From Perkinsus olseni (Eukaryota; Perkinsozoa; Perkinsida): a DNA stretch of 37,393 bases. The first letter of the stretch is position 1. Every line of letters begins with the position of its first letter. The position numbers were made by a program, and so were the translations under genes. Shown in pieces: positions 10,609 to 21,660 of the stretch. Where the stretch lies: positions 1-37,393 of the forward strand of contig JABANN010000341.1 of NCBI GenBank assembly GCA_013115125.1, given 5' to 3'. The notes beneath the pieces were generated by a model. That model searched no databases. It saw only the letters and a list, made by a program, of their open reading frames with translations, and was not told the origin of the DNA.

Positions 10609-11574
10609 TCAGAGATACTGTCTAAGTAAAGCTCGGAAGGATTCTGGAGTTTCTCGCACACTCCCGCCGCCAGGACTCTGCGAGTTGGGGCGTCGGTCCG
10701 CACCTTCATCATCGTTCCTCACATCGCCCACCCGCCTCCGATTCGCTCGAACCTTTGCTGCAGCCGCGGCTTTCAAAGCCATCTTCGACACTTCAGCAGA
10801 TATTTCCGCGATCGACCGGTGGCACCTTTTCCTGCACGATGAAGAGGAACCCTCACGAGGCGGGGACGTCCCCGCGGCTTCCGATCTGCGGCCGTCGAAT
10901 ACTATTGAGGAGGCCGCTGCGGCTGAATCTTTCGGTCCTAGAGGCTCGGCATCGTCGATGACAACCAGAGGCACGCTTCTCTTTGGCTCCAGAACATTGT
11001 GGGAAATGGCTTCTTTCGACTCCTCCGATGGTCCGGTGAATACCAACCTCCTGGCGATGTTGTCGGTCGGCCTCGCTGTGCTTCTCGAGGTGTGCCGCTG
11101 TTTACTCGCACCATTGGCATCCCCCACTAGGGACGACACAGGCCTCGGCATGTCGGCGACGGTCTGCCCTTGCTGGTCTCTCCCATGCTTTCCGTTCAGC
11201 AACGCAATAGCTGCCCGGACGTGGACGCACTGGTCGCGAGGTCCCCGGTGGGACTCCGTTGGACCGGAGCATGCGGAGCCTGAGAGAGAGCCGCAGCGAC
11301 TGGACGACCGAAGCTAGAGAAATGCTGCACTCACAAACGGACATAACAAGGTTCACGGACTGCCCATCACTGGGCATCTTCACGAGCAATGAACCTACAG
11401 CGGCAGAGGCACTACGCCAGCAGTGGTAGAGAGTGTCTCACAGATTGCATCATCTCCGACTTTTACTTGGCAGAGAAGCACGCCAGGCAGGTCAGAGCTC
11501 CACGCCTCAAGCGCCACTCTGCCGTACTGGGCTCTAGTGCCATCGTCCACGGTGGTTATATCCCCTTGGTCCAT
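10609..11574 (-). CDS. Unrecognised protein with disordered basic C terminus
   Basis: I do not recognise this gene. Exons 11574-11442, 11394-11357 and 11313-10609 join in phase through introns of 47 and 43 nt, giving about 291 residues. The first 60 residues look folded (GDITTVDDGTRAQYG, then LEAWSSDLPGVLLCQVKVGD, then SLLVKMPSDG). A short helix VRAAIALLNGKHGRD follows. The rest is low complexity with Ser/Arg/Ala clusters, an SKMALKAAAAAKVRANRRR helix and the end FRALLRQYL. The start is the first ATG of exon one. The plus strand also has a 210-codon open frame across 10685-11317, but the minus frame extends through phased splices and is preferred. The gene could have further 5' exons in 11575-11812. 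Confidence 0.5.
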
Positions 11575-11812
11575 GAAGGGACTGCGAAGAGCCACTGGGA
11601 GCGTACCGTGAAGCTCAGTGTTTCGCTACCTTGGCTTCCCTGTAGTGCTTGATACTTGACGATCTGGGGTCCCTGGTGTCTTGCATTCGCTGCACGGACT
11701 GGCCTCCCCCATGTTCTGTCGGGCGCTGCCTCGTGCCGGAGCTGGGCCGTGTCGGCCCGTAAGGAGTACGCGCGCAGCAAGCGCGGCATGCTTGCACAGC
11801 CCAGGACGACGA

Positions 11813-12445
11813 TCATCGCAACTGCCTGAGCGTTAGATATTCGTTGTCGACCTTGTCTCTCAATAATTCTGCCCACATTGGATGGCCAAGTTGGCGAGGA
11901 CCGAAGCGCTGCTGCTGGCGCTAATGGTAGAAGTGGCAGTATCATCCTCATCCCCTTGCACTTGTGTAGCATCCTCAATGGCTCCCTTCCAGGCAATGGT
12001 CACCGTATAGAAGGCGAAGGGGTAAGGCAACGCGCTCCTTATTGTAGAAGATTTACGTGGCGTCGTGAAAGGGTCGGTGGATGGCTCCCTTCGGGAACGC
12101 TGCAGCCGCCTTCTCATCACGTCCATGGTGGTAGTAGTAGCTCGGACTTCCACCTCATAAACTGCGGCGGTGGGGTCGAAGCGAAAGCCTAGTATCATCC
12201 TCCGCCCTAGGGCCGAGAACCTCTCACTAATATCTGAACGTAGGTGAAGATGGAACTACAGCTGCGGTCAAACTGTGCCCGAGCTCATGTAGTTAGCAAG
12301 AGCCCCGTCGCCCACTGGACTTACATGCAACCCCGGCAGAGTTGCAGGCCTGCGAGATCTCCCGGGCTGAGACGGACGGTAGTCTCCACTGGAGATGGTG
12401 AGAGTCGACCTGGTCTGAGTCATCACTGGGGGCTGGCGAGGTCAT
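11813..12445 (-). CDS. Unrecognised protein, three exons
   Basis: I do not recognise this gene. Exons 12445-12325, 12233-11962 and 11920-11813 join in phase through introns of 91 and 41 nt, giving 166 residues. It opens MTSPAPSDDSDQVDSHHLQW, then SERFSALGRRMILGFRFDPT, then a beta/helix-like stretch AAVYEVEVRATTTTMDVMRR with many Arg. The end, GHPMWAELLRDKVDNEYLTL, is charged and well ordered. No intron need be invoked in the Pro/Ser-rich middle, although a GTAAAT donor-like site lies at 12056. Splice choice in the last intron decides the C terminus, so this part is tentative. It is the next upstream member of a run of minus-strand genes. Confidence 0.45.
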
Positions 12446-12710
12446 CCTCCCAGTTTGACATAATACAGTGACCAACGACTTAGTAGCGAATCGTGATCAT
12501 CGTTCCCGTGGCGACAGCGCTCCCCCATCCAGCATTTCTGCGCCGAGACGCGACCACCCGAGAGATACTACCGACCGACTCCCCGCCCTGTGCCGAGATG
12601 TTCCCTTCCAAAGAAATACTTCAACTCAAGACCGGCGAGATAACGACGAAGAGAGGAAACTGGACAAACACGCGTTGAAAAACATCGGACCTGAAGGTCG
12701 CCGTCTCAAG

Positions 12711-14658
12711 TCACTGGTGCGAGGCTACCAGTTGGACCCTGCCAGCGACACCACCCTTAGTGTGATGCACTGCTGCCAGAGTGTACGCCTTGACGGCCTC
12801 CGAGAGAGGAACTACCGCACCGATGTGCCGGTCCAAGCACAATGGCGGTGGACAGGCTAGAGAGGACACAACGGAGCTGCCGCACTTCAGGCACGGTGAG
12901 GGTGTCAGGGATGGCTCGGCCGGGATGTCGTTCGGAGACTCCTTCTTGGCTTCCTCGATGAATCGGAGACCGGCACCTGCATAGCATCGATGGACACACT
13001 CGAGCGAGACGAGACCCTTACCCATAGGGCCACAGCGGGAGCCGGTCAACTTCATCTCGTCGACAACACAGCGCGTCATGAGGGAGCCCACCGAGAGGCT
13101 CTGATCGCTGCTAGGCTTCTCCTCAGCGGAGGCGGTCGTCTTCATGACGATAGTGCCTGCAATGAGAAGTCCTGGACGAGAGGGCACGACAGAACGACGG
13201 AAGCTTACCCATCTTCCGGCAGAGGTTAAGGGCGTTGTTCAGCGCCGCGGCGTAGCTACTACTGCCGGTGCATTCGACAACAACATCAAAAAGTTGAGGT
13301 TCATCGTCATTATCCGAGCCACCCACTGTTGCGCACTCAGGGCTGTATCTCGACACTAGCTTCACCTCAAGCGGCCTAGCCCCGTCCGGGGAGTTCACGA
13401 GGGCTCGGTAGCACGACCGGTCTGTGGCGGCGGGACCTGCGGGGAGACAGTACAATGGTGGTGTAATAGTGAAGCCAGTCAAGGCTTCAAGTCAATGGTC
13501 ACCCGCGCATAGAGGACCCAAATAAGCGAGATCAGCCAAAAACGAATTGGCGGGACATTTGTCTACTACCTTCGAGAGGCAAGCCTAGGACTTGTCTCAT
13601 TCTATCAACATCGGTGCCAATCACGCAGAGCTGCTTCAACGGGCGTCCCTCCTCCGCCGCTTTGTTGGTGACACGCTGGGCCAGAGGAAGACGCATGAGC
13701 ACATCGGCTACCATCAGACCAAGTCGACCGCCGCCTATGATGCAGACCTGAGAGAGTGCAGTCGTTCTACGAGGGAGGAGGCGGGAGGACCTACCCTGTC
13801 CCCAGCCTTAACGATGCCTTGCTCCACTATCCGTAGGGCCGCCGCCAAAGGTTCTGTACAGCAGGCTTCGAGGTCGGTCAGAGACTCCGGTACGTTGAAA
13901 AGATTCCTCGACGGAGCAAGGAGGTATTTAGTGTGGCAACCAGACCACTGGTGAATGCCGATGCAATGGCGATGAGGGCAGTGGTTACGACGCCTAACCA
14001 GCAGGTCCTCGTCACCCGCCGCAGCCGCGGCCTGTCGACATAAGGGACATCTCCCACAAGGGATGTTAATGCCAGCCACCACTCTCCTATTCGTCTTTGT
14101 GTCGATACCTAGCGAAAGAAAAAAACATGTCGTCACCGGGAATTGAACCCGGGTGGATTGGTCCTACCCACAAACTCGTGTCCTAGCACCAGCGGGCTCT
14201 TGCCATCAACAGCCACAGCATCATCAACATATCCTTTCAACATGTGGATATCAGTACCACAGATGCCTCCTCGGAGGACCTTGATCAACCTAAGATCCCC
14301 GCCAGCCTCGTCGCTCTCACCGCAGTTGACCAGAGCGTTATAAGCTTCCTCTCCGATTGCACTACGGACCTTGGCCGGATCTGAGACCAATTTCGTGGCG
14401 CGCGACAAAATCGAGGCGATAGGTTAGGCACAACAAACTGCTTCGCTTGCTTCGCTGAAATCCATAGCCCAGAGGAGCAGGATAAAGAAGCACATACCAC
14501 ACTTTCCCTGAATCCTTACCCGGTATGGGCAGATCTTGCCTGAGCTCCAACGCAGGGAACAGGTCGCCGGTGCCGCTCTGATTCGGAGCTCCCCTCCGGT
14601 CACAGTGGATGACGGCTCCCATCATGGTGGTCTTAGCAGGTACAGTAGACGACGACAT
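12711..14658 (-). CDS. Zinc-dependent MDR alcohol dehydrogenase-like enzyme
   Basis: Six exons (14658-14520, 14380-14168, 14108-13795, 13747-13570, 13436-13209, 13156-12711) give about 505 residues, longer than the usual 340-360 of this family because of inserts. It is a medium-chain dehydrogenase/reductase. The catalytic zinc region reads GGICGTDIH, then LVLGHEFVG. The structural-zinc cysteines are CGRCPLC plus NHC. The nucleotide-binding core is [17 protein letters not shown], and the family-specific [12 protein letters not shown] and [15 protein letters not shown] are present. Together these resemble the threonine-dehydrogenase/bacteriochlorophyllide-dehydrogenase-like branch. The substrate cannot be read from sequence. 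Inserts lie between the lobes (residues roughly 45-65, 230-250, 280-300) and near the C terminus. The intron at 14109-14167 contains a perfect tRNA T-arm. Confidence 0.88.
14136..14152 (-). other. tRNA T-arm-like hairpin inside an intron
   Basis: On the minus strand CCGGG-TTCAATT-CCCGG forms a perfect 5-bp stem with the canonical 7-nt T-loop, and contains GGTTCAATTCC, which fits the pol III B-box. It fills the middle of the 59-nt ADH intron 14109-14167. A whole tRNA would need to run into the coding exon and no acceptor or D arm is visible there, so it is a remnant, a SINE piece or chance. Confidence 0.4.
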
Positions 14659-14794
14659 CGTTAATTCAGGTGATAAAACTAGCTTCACAGACACTCCAGG
14701 TACAGCACTAAACCGACACAAACGATCTGTCCCCTGCCGAACGCAGTGTCAGCGCAACCAAGCTGAGCCAGAAACGGCACCTCATGCAGTCCCT

Positions 14795-15427
14795 CTACCA
14801 AAACCTTAGCTTGCTCCATAGCCCGGACGGTTCCGCGTCTACTGGAGGCTCTATTGGCGGTCCAAGAGGGTCATATATGCTTGTCCTGGGGTATGCCTCC
14901 TCCTCGTCATCATAGTCCCCACCACCACCGTTTCCCTCTGCCTTCAGCGCTGCCTCCTTCCGCTCCGCTCGACGTTTGCGGGCTTCCAGGATGGCCTGAG
15001 GGCACGGTGAATATACTGCTCTGAGCAGCAGAGACGTCACGAACAGACTGCTGCGGCAGGTTGTCGGCGTGCTGATTGATATTGGAGTTCAAGCTTAAGC
15101 TCTTCCTAGGTCCACCACTCGATCGATTTAGACAAAGCCAGTGGGCTGGGCAATGTGGTGTGCTAAGCTTATCTCAACAAGACTGATGGTGGCCACTGAT
15201 GTAGGCTAGTGTCGAGGCTACACGCAAGAGCCCACATTTACTGTCCCACCGAGTGATGTAGGTCGACCCATGCAGTACACAGAGGATTCATCGATCCCTT
15301 GCAGGAAGGCGCCTACCTTGTCATGGTCCTCCAGCCTCCTGAGTATCGGATAACAAGTGTACAGCATGCTGCCTCCCCCCACTATCGTTGCTATAATAAT
15401 ATCGGTAGCATTAACCTTATAACGCAT
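14795..15427 (-). CDS. Small single-pass membrane protein
   Basis: I do not recognise a family. Exon 15427-15317 encodes MRYKVNATDIIIATIVGGGS and a helix running on to LRRLEDHDK; exon 14995-14795 continues in phase with AILEARKRRAERKEAALKAE. The total is about 103 residues. The first 30 residues form one hydrophobic helix. The second half is a charged helix, then a Gly/Asp/Glu-rich linker, a Pro-rich YDPLGPPIEPPVD segment and the end GLWSKLRFW. The layout resembles small organelle inner-membrane assembly factors, but that is only a guess. The 321-nt intron could hide another exon. Confidence 0.55.
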
Positions 15428-15545
15428 GTCCCCGGAAAAGCCTACTCGGCACCGTCGCCCTCCACGTCACAAAACACAAGGCAGGGGAGAAAAGAGGTTG
15501 GTATAAAGAATTTGCACTTTGTATTCAATATGGACCGCGTAGCTC

Positions 15546-17267
15546 TTAATCGCCAGCGAGGGCCCTCAGCCGCGCCTTAACACGGTCGGAGAGGTCGCTG
15601 CCGTCGTCTTTCCCGACAACCATACAACTGTGGAAGTCGGCCACGGCACAGCAGGCCTGCGCGAGGGAGTAGCCAGCACTGGTAAGTTCTGAAAATATGA
15701 AGACCTCGACGGCGACTCGTTGCCCCTCGTCTGCTCACCTGTGAAGACGACGAGGACCCGCTGAAGGCCATTGAAGTTCTCCGGATACTCCAGCCTGGCC
15801 ATAGCCTCCACCAGGTCTTCTCTCAGAGACAGCTCCTCTCGATATGCATCTTCTAATCCTGTGGCGAAGTGCAGGGCGGAACACGGCTCCCCATCGTACT
15901 CGACACAAAGGCGATGGAGGTCCTCAAGAGTCAATGCCTGAGGAACTTTGATAAGAGCCACTCACATTCAAGTCCTCTACCAAATCATGAAGGGCCTTCT
16001 CCAGGTCATCCTTGGCAGCCTCGGCGAGAGCCTTGGTATTCCGGAGAGCCTCAGCTCTTATCCGATATGACGCGCAAGACGAAAAGGTCCTGCAGAGGTC
16101 GCGGTGACAGAGCGAAGCAGGGCGGACCATCACATGGCCCTCACGCTCCCAGCCTCACTTCCTCTTGGCCATCTCCGTTATGGCCGAGCTCTGACGTTTG
16201 AATTCCGCTATTCTCCTTACCTGTTTCAGGCATCCGCCACTACAAGTACCTGAGGAGGTCTGCACGACGTCACCAAGGAGAGCTCCTACTTACGCTCCCA
16301 TCGGTCCACTATAGTCACCAGGCTCGCATGCAGTCGCCTACGACTAACTCTGGCCTTCAACTCCGACGAAGTGAGAACCTTCGGCGCCACTGATATCCCC
16401 GGCGAGACAGCCTTCTCGGACTTCGCGGGAGTGGTAGGGAGAGTGTAGGCCCAAGCATGGTCCATGATAATGTACAACACTGCACCCTCAAAATCAGTAC
16501 CAACTATCCACCTAATCCAAGTTCAGGGGTATACACTAAAAGAAACATTGCACTTGCTATGGTGGTATACAGAGCGGCAACGAAGGACATGCGGACGCTA
16601 CATCACTCGGCACTGCCGACTGGCTTCCATCCTCTCTACCTGCATCGAGCTGGCATCAACCTCGGCTGCGCGCCACTCACGCTCCCTCTAGCCTCCACCA
16701 GACCATCCGCAAGCCTATCAGCGTTAGCTCTGGCCCTCGACATGGTGTCCCGCTGCTTCGCCAATTCGCTAGTTATTTCTGAGCAACCCATCACTAAGGG
16801 AGCGTCTCCCAAGAGCCTGCGTCACCTAGGGCGGTCCTCTCAGCATCCACTGTATTCAATATAGCCTGGTTCAGCACAGAGGAAGAGGCTTCTCCTAGCT
16901 CCACCAGCTGCCGCGTCGACTTCGCCTCTCCTACGGAACCTCAACCCTCCGATGACAATCCCGGGCGACAACACCATCCATCACTACCCTCTCCGCCTTT
17001 CCTCCTTCCTTCGCCCTCCAGCTGCTGCATCTCAGTCTTTAGCTCCGCCACAACCGCCATTCGTCTCGGCCGCTCTTCACGTGGAGCCGAGCTCGCCTGA
17101 TGCGCCAGCCGAGCCAAAGTCCCTGATGCAACTCCGCCACCGGCAGACTCTCATCCGCTGCCCTACGCTGTGCTCTCTCCAACGTCACCGAGTCCCCAGC
17201 TTCCCTTGCCTCCGCCAGCAAACGTCTACACTCGCCTTCATAAGAATCAAATATCGAAGATGACATC
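15546..17267 (-). CDS. Coiled-coil protein, multi-exon
   Basis: No family is recognised. The 3' half is resolved in phase: exons ending at 16294, then 16249-16159, 16089-15966, 15922-15739 and 15688-15546, with introns of 44, 69, 43 and 50 nt. The 5' half starts at ATG 17267 (MSSSIFDSYEGECRRLLAEA) and contains several helical segments (AELKTEMQQLEGE, ELAKQRDTMSRARA, EAKSTRQLVELGEA) whose splice order I could not fix. The protein is rich in Ala, Glu, Arg and Leu heptads: RAEALRNTKALAEAAKDDLE, then HRLCVEYDGEPCSAL and REDLVEAMARLEYPE. The C terminus, DLSDRVKARLRALAGD, is helical. A cytoskeletal or scaffold role would be typical, but nothing here proves it. The gene ends 118 nt upstream of the ATG of the small membrane protein. 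Confidence 0.6.
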
Positions 17268-17370
17268 CGCCTGGAGGCCGCTGTCCCCACTGAATGACTC
17301 AACTATACGACTCGGTAGTGAGTGGAAACGTTAAGTGTTAAGGAACGTGGAAAATACGTATGGGCCAGAC

Positions 17371-20300
17371 TTATCGCCTTCTATAGCGGGACTTCCCCTT
17401 GGGGCCCTTAGAACCCTTCTGCTTCTTGATAGACTTATCAACACCGCCAGCCTTCGGTTGAGCAGCAGGGGCAGGGCCGCTGCGAGAACCCTAAAGAGGC
17501 CATTCCCGCACAGGTTCTAACCTCAGCAAGGGCAGCTCCTACCTTCTTGTTAGCCTTCTTCTTTCGGCTAGGTACCATATCAGTCCGGTCTTCATCGCCC
17601 TCGAAGCCAGCACGCATGCGTCCACCTCTGTCCTTCTTCCCTACACCACACGTCAACACCCTCTTTCAACAGCCCAGCCTGTCTACTCATCCGCTTCGCC
17701 AAGCTCCTCTGCATGCCCTCTTCGTGTCTTCGCTCCGCCCTCTCCTGATCCTTCTTAGCCTGCTGTGCTTCAAGCTTCTTGGCGGCTCTCTTCTCTGATC
17801 TAGTCTTCGGAACCTTCGACGCTGAGACATACACCACCGTCCTACTTCCGACAAGCACACAATAGAACAGAGCCTGGGGTCTGCATCACAATCATCACAG
17901 ACTGATACCTGCCTATCGAGACGACTGTCCTTTAAAACACATTCACTGAGCTCTACATACTATCCTAGTAACAGTCGTTCCCCAACATGGTGAATGAATG
18001 GTTCGACTAGCCCACCGTAGGGTGCAAAACCGAGCGTCGTCGGCCACGTTACTACAAGATTCGATAGCCTCGGCACCAGCTCCCTTCCTGATCCACTGCT
18101 GTCTGGGGCGCCTGTCGATCTCCTTCCGATGCGTCTGATGAGCAGGTCCTGACTCCCCCACACCCTCCCACCATGCCATTCACCTTCATGTTGTCAACCT
18201 TCTTTGCCATCACGTCAGCCAGGCGGAGCTCCCTCTCCACGGACTCCTCCTGCATGATCTGCTTCACCTTATCCTCACTTTCCGTTATTTTAACTGCCAT
18301 CAAGTCGCTTCGACGGCCTTCCCACACTCGAGGAGCTCACCAGCCATGGTCTTCACGTCCTCAGAGTCCACTGTCCTCTCCAAGACCTTAGCATGATTTG
18401 TATCCGAGGACTTCTTCTTTTTCACATCAGCCGTACCTTAGATACCATAAAGACAGTCAATACCCTCCTAACGCCAACAAAATTGACGCGCCCCAGGGAA
18501 ATAGGATAGCGGACAGACACTCAAAGTCACGAACTGCAACCAAATTGTCTCCGCTACAACACAGCCATCAAGAAGCCATTGTGATGCACAGAGCTTCCCG
18601 GTGCTTCCGCCAAGAACCGCACACGCCTCGACACCGTCGGGACATGCAAGTCTGACGCATGTCCCGAACTCATTCCGATAACAACAGCCGTCGCAACGCT
18701 CCCGACCCGTCGAGGTGAGTTTCCTAGCCAGCCACCCAGTATTACATTTCTTAGCGATGTGCTTCACCTCCTTGTACTCTCCAGGAGTGTACATGGTAAC
18801 ACTAGTCCCCGACGCTCCCGCTCGTGCTGTCCTAGAAGAAAGGGGAGACATATCCTCGGGCGAAGGCCTTCGACCTCTGCTCACCGGCCGACTCTGTGCA
18901 CGTATTTGGTGACATCCGGAGGGAGCTCGAAGTTGATGACCGTCTCGACATGAGGCAGATCGAGGCCTCGGGCGGCCAGATCAGTACAGATAAGGTGAGT
19001 CGCTTTGCCTGCCCACGGAAAATCTGCTTCGCTCCGCTGGAATCACCGTGGTGGAACAACCTACCCGATTCGAAGTCTGCCAGCGCCTTGACTCGCTGTT
19101 GCTGGCTGAGATTGCCGTGAAGCTCCGCGAACTTCACCTTCCCTACCAGACCCAGGAGGACGGCCATTCGATGGGCGGTCTTCTTCTGGGCGCAGAAGAT
19201 CAAACAGCGCTTCCTAAGAGCGACCGAAAATGTCGCCTGTGCTTCGCTCCGCTAAGAATCGCAAAATCAGCTGATATTACGTGAAGTGTTTCGTGCAGGC
19301 GGCGAGGAGTGTGGCTTCTCGTTGCTGCTCGGAAGTGACTCGAATCTGATCGCGAACAACCATGCGACCTCGAATACCACTCTTTCGCCAACTCCTACGA
19401 ATTCCTGGGTCAGTGTGGGAGACACCCGGTTGGCCTTGGTGGTCTCTATTGTGACAGGTTTGGATAGCACAACCTTGGCGAGCTTCAGCACCTACGTATA
19501 CGCGCCGCAAAATTACTCTCCCAACCACCTTCAGTTTTATATATTACCTCCTGGTTCATAGTGGCGCTGAACATCATCGTCTGGCGGGACCGATTGCAGT
19601 GCTTCTGAATAATCTGCAACGGCACAGCAGCTATTCTATCGTAGCGGTAGAGCGACGCGCGCGCAACTCGGAGGTCGGAGGATCGAAACCACATCAACCC
19701 AATACATGTCCTCGACCCAAAATCCGCATGTACCAGCCCTCAATGGCGCAGCTAGTCAACCCTACTACCGTTAAGCACTCATCTCGGAAGCCCATCTCCA
19801 GCAGACGATCGCACTCATCCAAGACAACAATCTCGCACATCTCCAAGTGGACGTTGGGAGAGTTCAACAGCTGAACAAGGTGAGAGGTAAACAGCGGGAT
19901 GCTACCGTCGAGTACGCTACCAGATCCAGAACCCTGCCGGGCGTGGCCAAGACAACGTCAGGCTGCGCGCGCATCTCCGCGGCCTGCTTCTGAGAGTCGA
20001 AACCGCCAACCACCAGGCACGAGGTGAGGGGGGCAAACCTAACACGGGGCTTCCTCAGGGCCAGGCGGCAGTCGCGTCGGATTACTTAGTGAAGTCCCGG
20101 AGCATTTTATAACACTGCACAGCGAGCTCTCGAGTGGGCAGCAAAACAAGAGCCTTAGTCGCAGCTCGGCCACCAGTGATACGACCCGTGTGGGGATCTT
20201 TTCGTCGAGAACGCACCTAGGGTTGGACCATGCAAGATACATAACAGGTCAGAGTAGATGCTATTACATGACTCGCTTGACACAGTCGTTCAATGATGGG

Positions 20301-21230
20301 TAGAAGGAAACCTCCCGTCTTGCCACTGCCTGTCTCAGCCGTGGCCAGAATCTGCCACGAAATCAATTGCCAAATTCCGTCTGTCCCTCCGTGTTCATGC
20401 AGCTTTCTATCTGTTCATAATATACAGCCCCCTCCACCAACTTCCCCCCTGAGCCCCTCCCGGCTACTCCGCGATCGCGGATCTTTCCGGTAGAGGTTTA
20501 CGACAAGCGTATTTTTTGCCCCCCCCCCCCGACTTTACTACATCTTGACTCCTGAGTGCCACCGGGATAACGTCCCTCTGCACTGGTGTTGGCTCCGCGA
20601 AGCCCAAGGCGTTGAGTCCTCTCAGGACTGGTCTGGACAGCTGCAACGACGCCCAAGCAACATCTAAAAAACATTTCACCATGACGACGTGGGAGCGATA
20701 GCTGGACTACGGGTCTGCAAATGTTTGCTCTTCTCCTTCTCCTGACTATCAGCTTCATCACTCTTCTCGTCACCAGCAGGGGTCTCTTCTTCCGGCGAGG
20801 ACTCCTCCGTGCTCTCCTCAGTGACCCGATCGATCTTCTCTTGTAGCGAAGTAACAATCTCCTCTTGTGAGGCCGGCATCGGGTTAGCCTCCTCTGCAGC
20901 GATGAAATTATCACCCCCTGACCACCAACCCCCGCCCTACCAAGCTCGTCCCATACTGTCTTCTCCTGAGCGACGGGAGCGGCTCCTTCGTCATCCTCAT
21001 CATCTTCCGATTCCTCTTCCACTGCCCTCTTCAATTCAATGGTCTCGAGATCGTCAGTGTTCATCTCGATATCACCATCATCGTCGTCATTGTCGGACTC
21101 TGGACGGCGGTGACACTAACATCCGACTCAGGTCCATCTACCTCATACCTGCATTCAAAGCCTCTTCCTTCGACTCCACGACATCGTCATCTTCAATCTC
21201 AGAGTCGCTGTACTCCCTGAACTCGTCCAT
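17371..21230 (-). CDS. DRS1: DEAD-box RNA helicase DRS1/DDX27 (ribosome assembly)
   Basis: Twenty exons, all phase-consistent and GT-AG, give 731 residues. Exon starts are 21230, 21099, 20893, 20663, 20351, 20216, 20038, 19870, 19613, 19491, 19345, 19213, 19008, 18831, 18436, 18293, 18134, 17821, 17599 and 17490. DRS1 acts in the nucleolus on pre-60S particles. The N terminus is acidic. The helicase core has the Q motif (GFAEPTPVQ), motif I AETGSGKT, Ia PTRELA, GG, TPGR, motif II DECD, motif III SAT, then ELHGN, motif [10 protein letters not shown] and motif VI HRVGRTARAG. The family C-terminal block [16 protein letters not shown] is present, and a lysine-rich nucleolar tail ends the protein. 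Motif II is DECD instead of DEAD. Introns are mostly 46-67 nt, with larger ones at 20352-20541, 19614-19768, 18437-18745 and 17822-18055. Confidence 0.96.
19636..19690 (+). other. tRNA-like segment antisense in a DRS1 intron
   Basis: Within the 155-nt intron 19614-19768, the strand opposite the gene reads GTAGCGGTAGAGCG, as in a tRNA D-arm, then GAGGTCGGAGGATCGAAACC, very close to the variable loop and T-arm of eukaryotic elongator tRNA-Met. The anticodon arm is a GCGCGC run and the T stem has a mismatch, so it is not a functional tRNA. A tRNA pseudogene or tRNA-derived SINE fragment is likely. Confidence 0.45.
20520..20530 (-). repeat. Homopolymer G tract in intron
   Basis: An 11-base run of C on the plus strand (G on the gene strand) lies about 12 nt after the 5' splice site of the 190-nt intron 20352-20541 of DRS1. 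It is a likely length-variable and sequencing-error-prone site and may form a G-rich structure in the pre-mRNA. Confidence 0.8.
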
Positions 21231-21660
21231 TAGGGGGAAGAACAGCTACGCGGGACGCACGGAGACCCCCACCCGCTGCTACGGGGTTGCGCGTCATGAA
21301 CCCGTGCCTATGACCAGCCGGTCCATCATTACCGAGGATATTTTTATTCGATGTTTGCTGTCCTCGTGCCACCTACCTATTCATATCGTATGCTCGAGAG
21401 GAACAGATGTTGGCTCGAGTTCAATTTCGACGGATGGTTCTCCTCTGGTACACCAACCACGAGCGTTGAGGAAACTCGAGTGAGAACGAGAGAGCAAGTC
21501 TGCAAGATTTTGAACGCACACGTTACGGAGTGATAGCGACCTTTGTATTGGTCTCTGTCAGGGTCATTAATATTATCGGTACCATTGCTCCTGGCAACCA
21601 CCCCGACCTGAGTCCCTTCACTTGCATAAGAAGTAGCCCTCCTACTATAACGTACGCCCG
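21231..21660. promoter_or_regulatory. Divergent intergenic region, DRS1 / CCCH gene
   Basis: The 430 bp between the DRS1 start (minus) and the CCCH start (plus) must carry both promoters. No gene is recognised in it. No TATA box stands out. Confidence 0.4.

Noticed and set aside
10685-11317. 210-codon plus-strand open frame
   Set aside because: The minus strand over the same bases is open too and continues upstream through two phased introns; the plus frame has no splice partner or domain.
14136-14152. A functional tRNA gene in the ADH intron
   Set aside because: Only the T-arm is present; a full tRNA would overlap the coding exon and no D or acceptor arm pairs.
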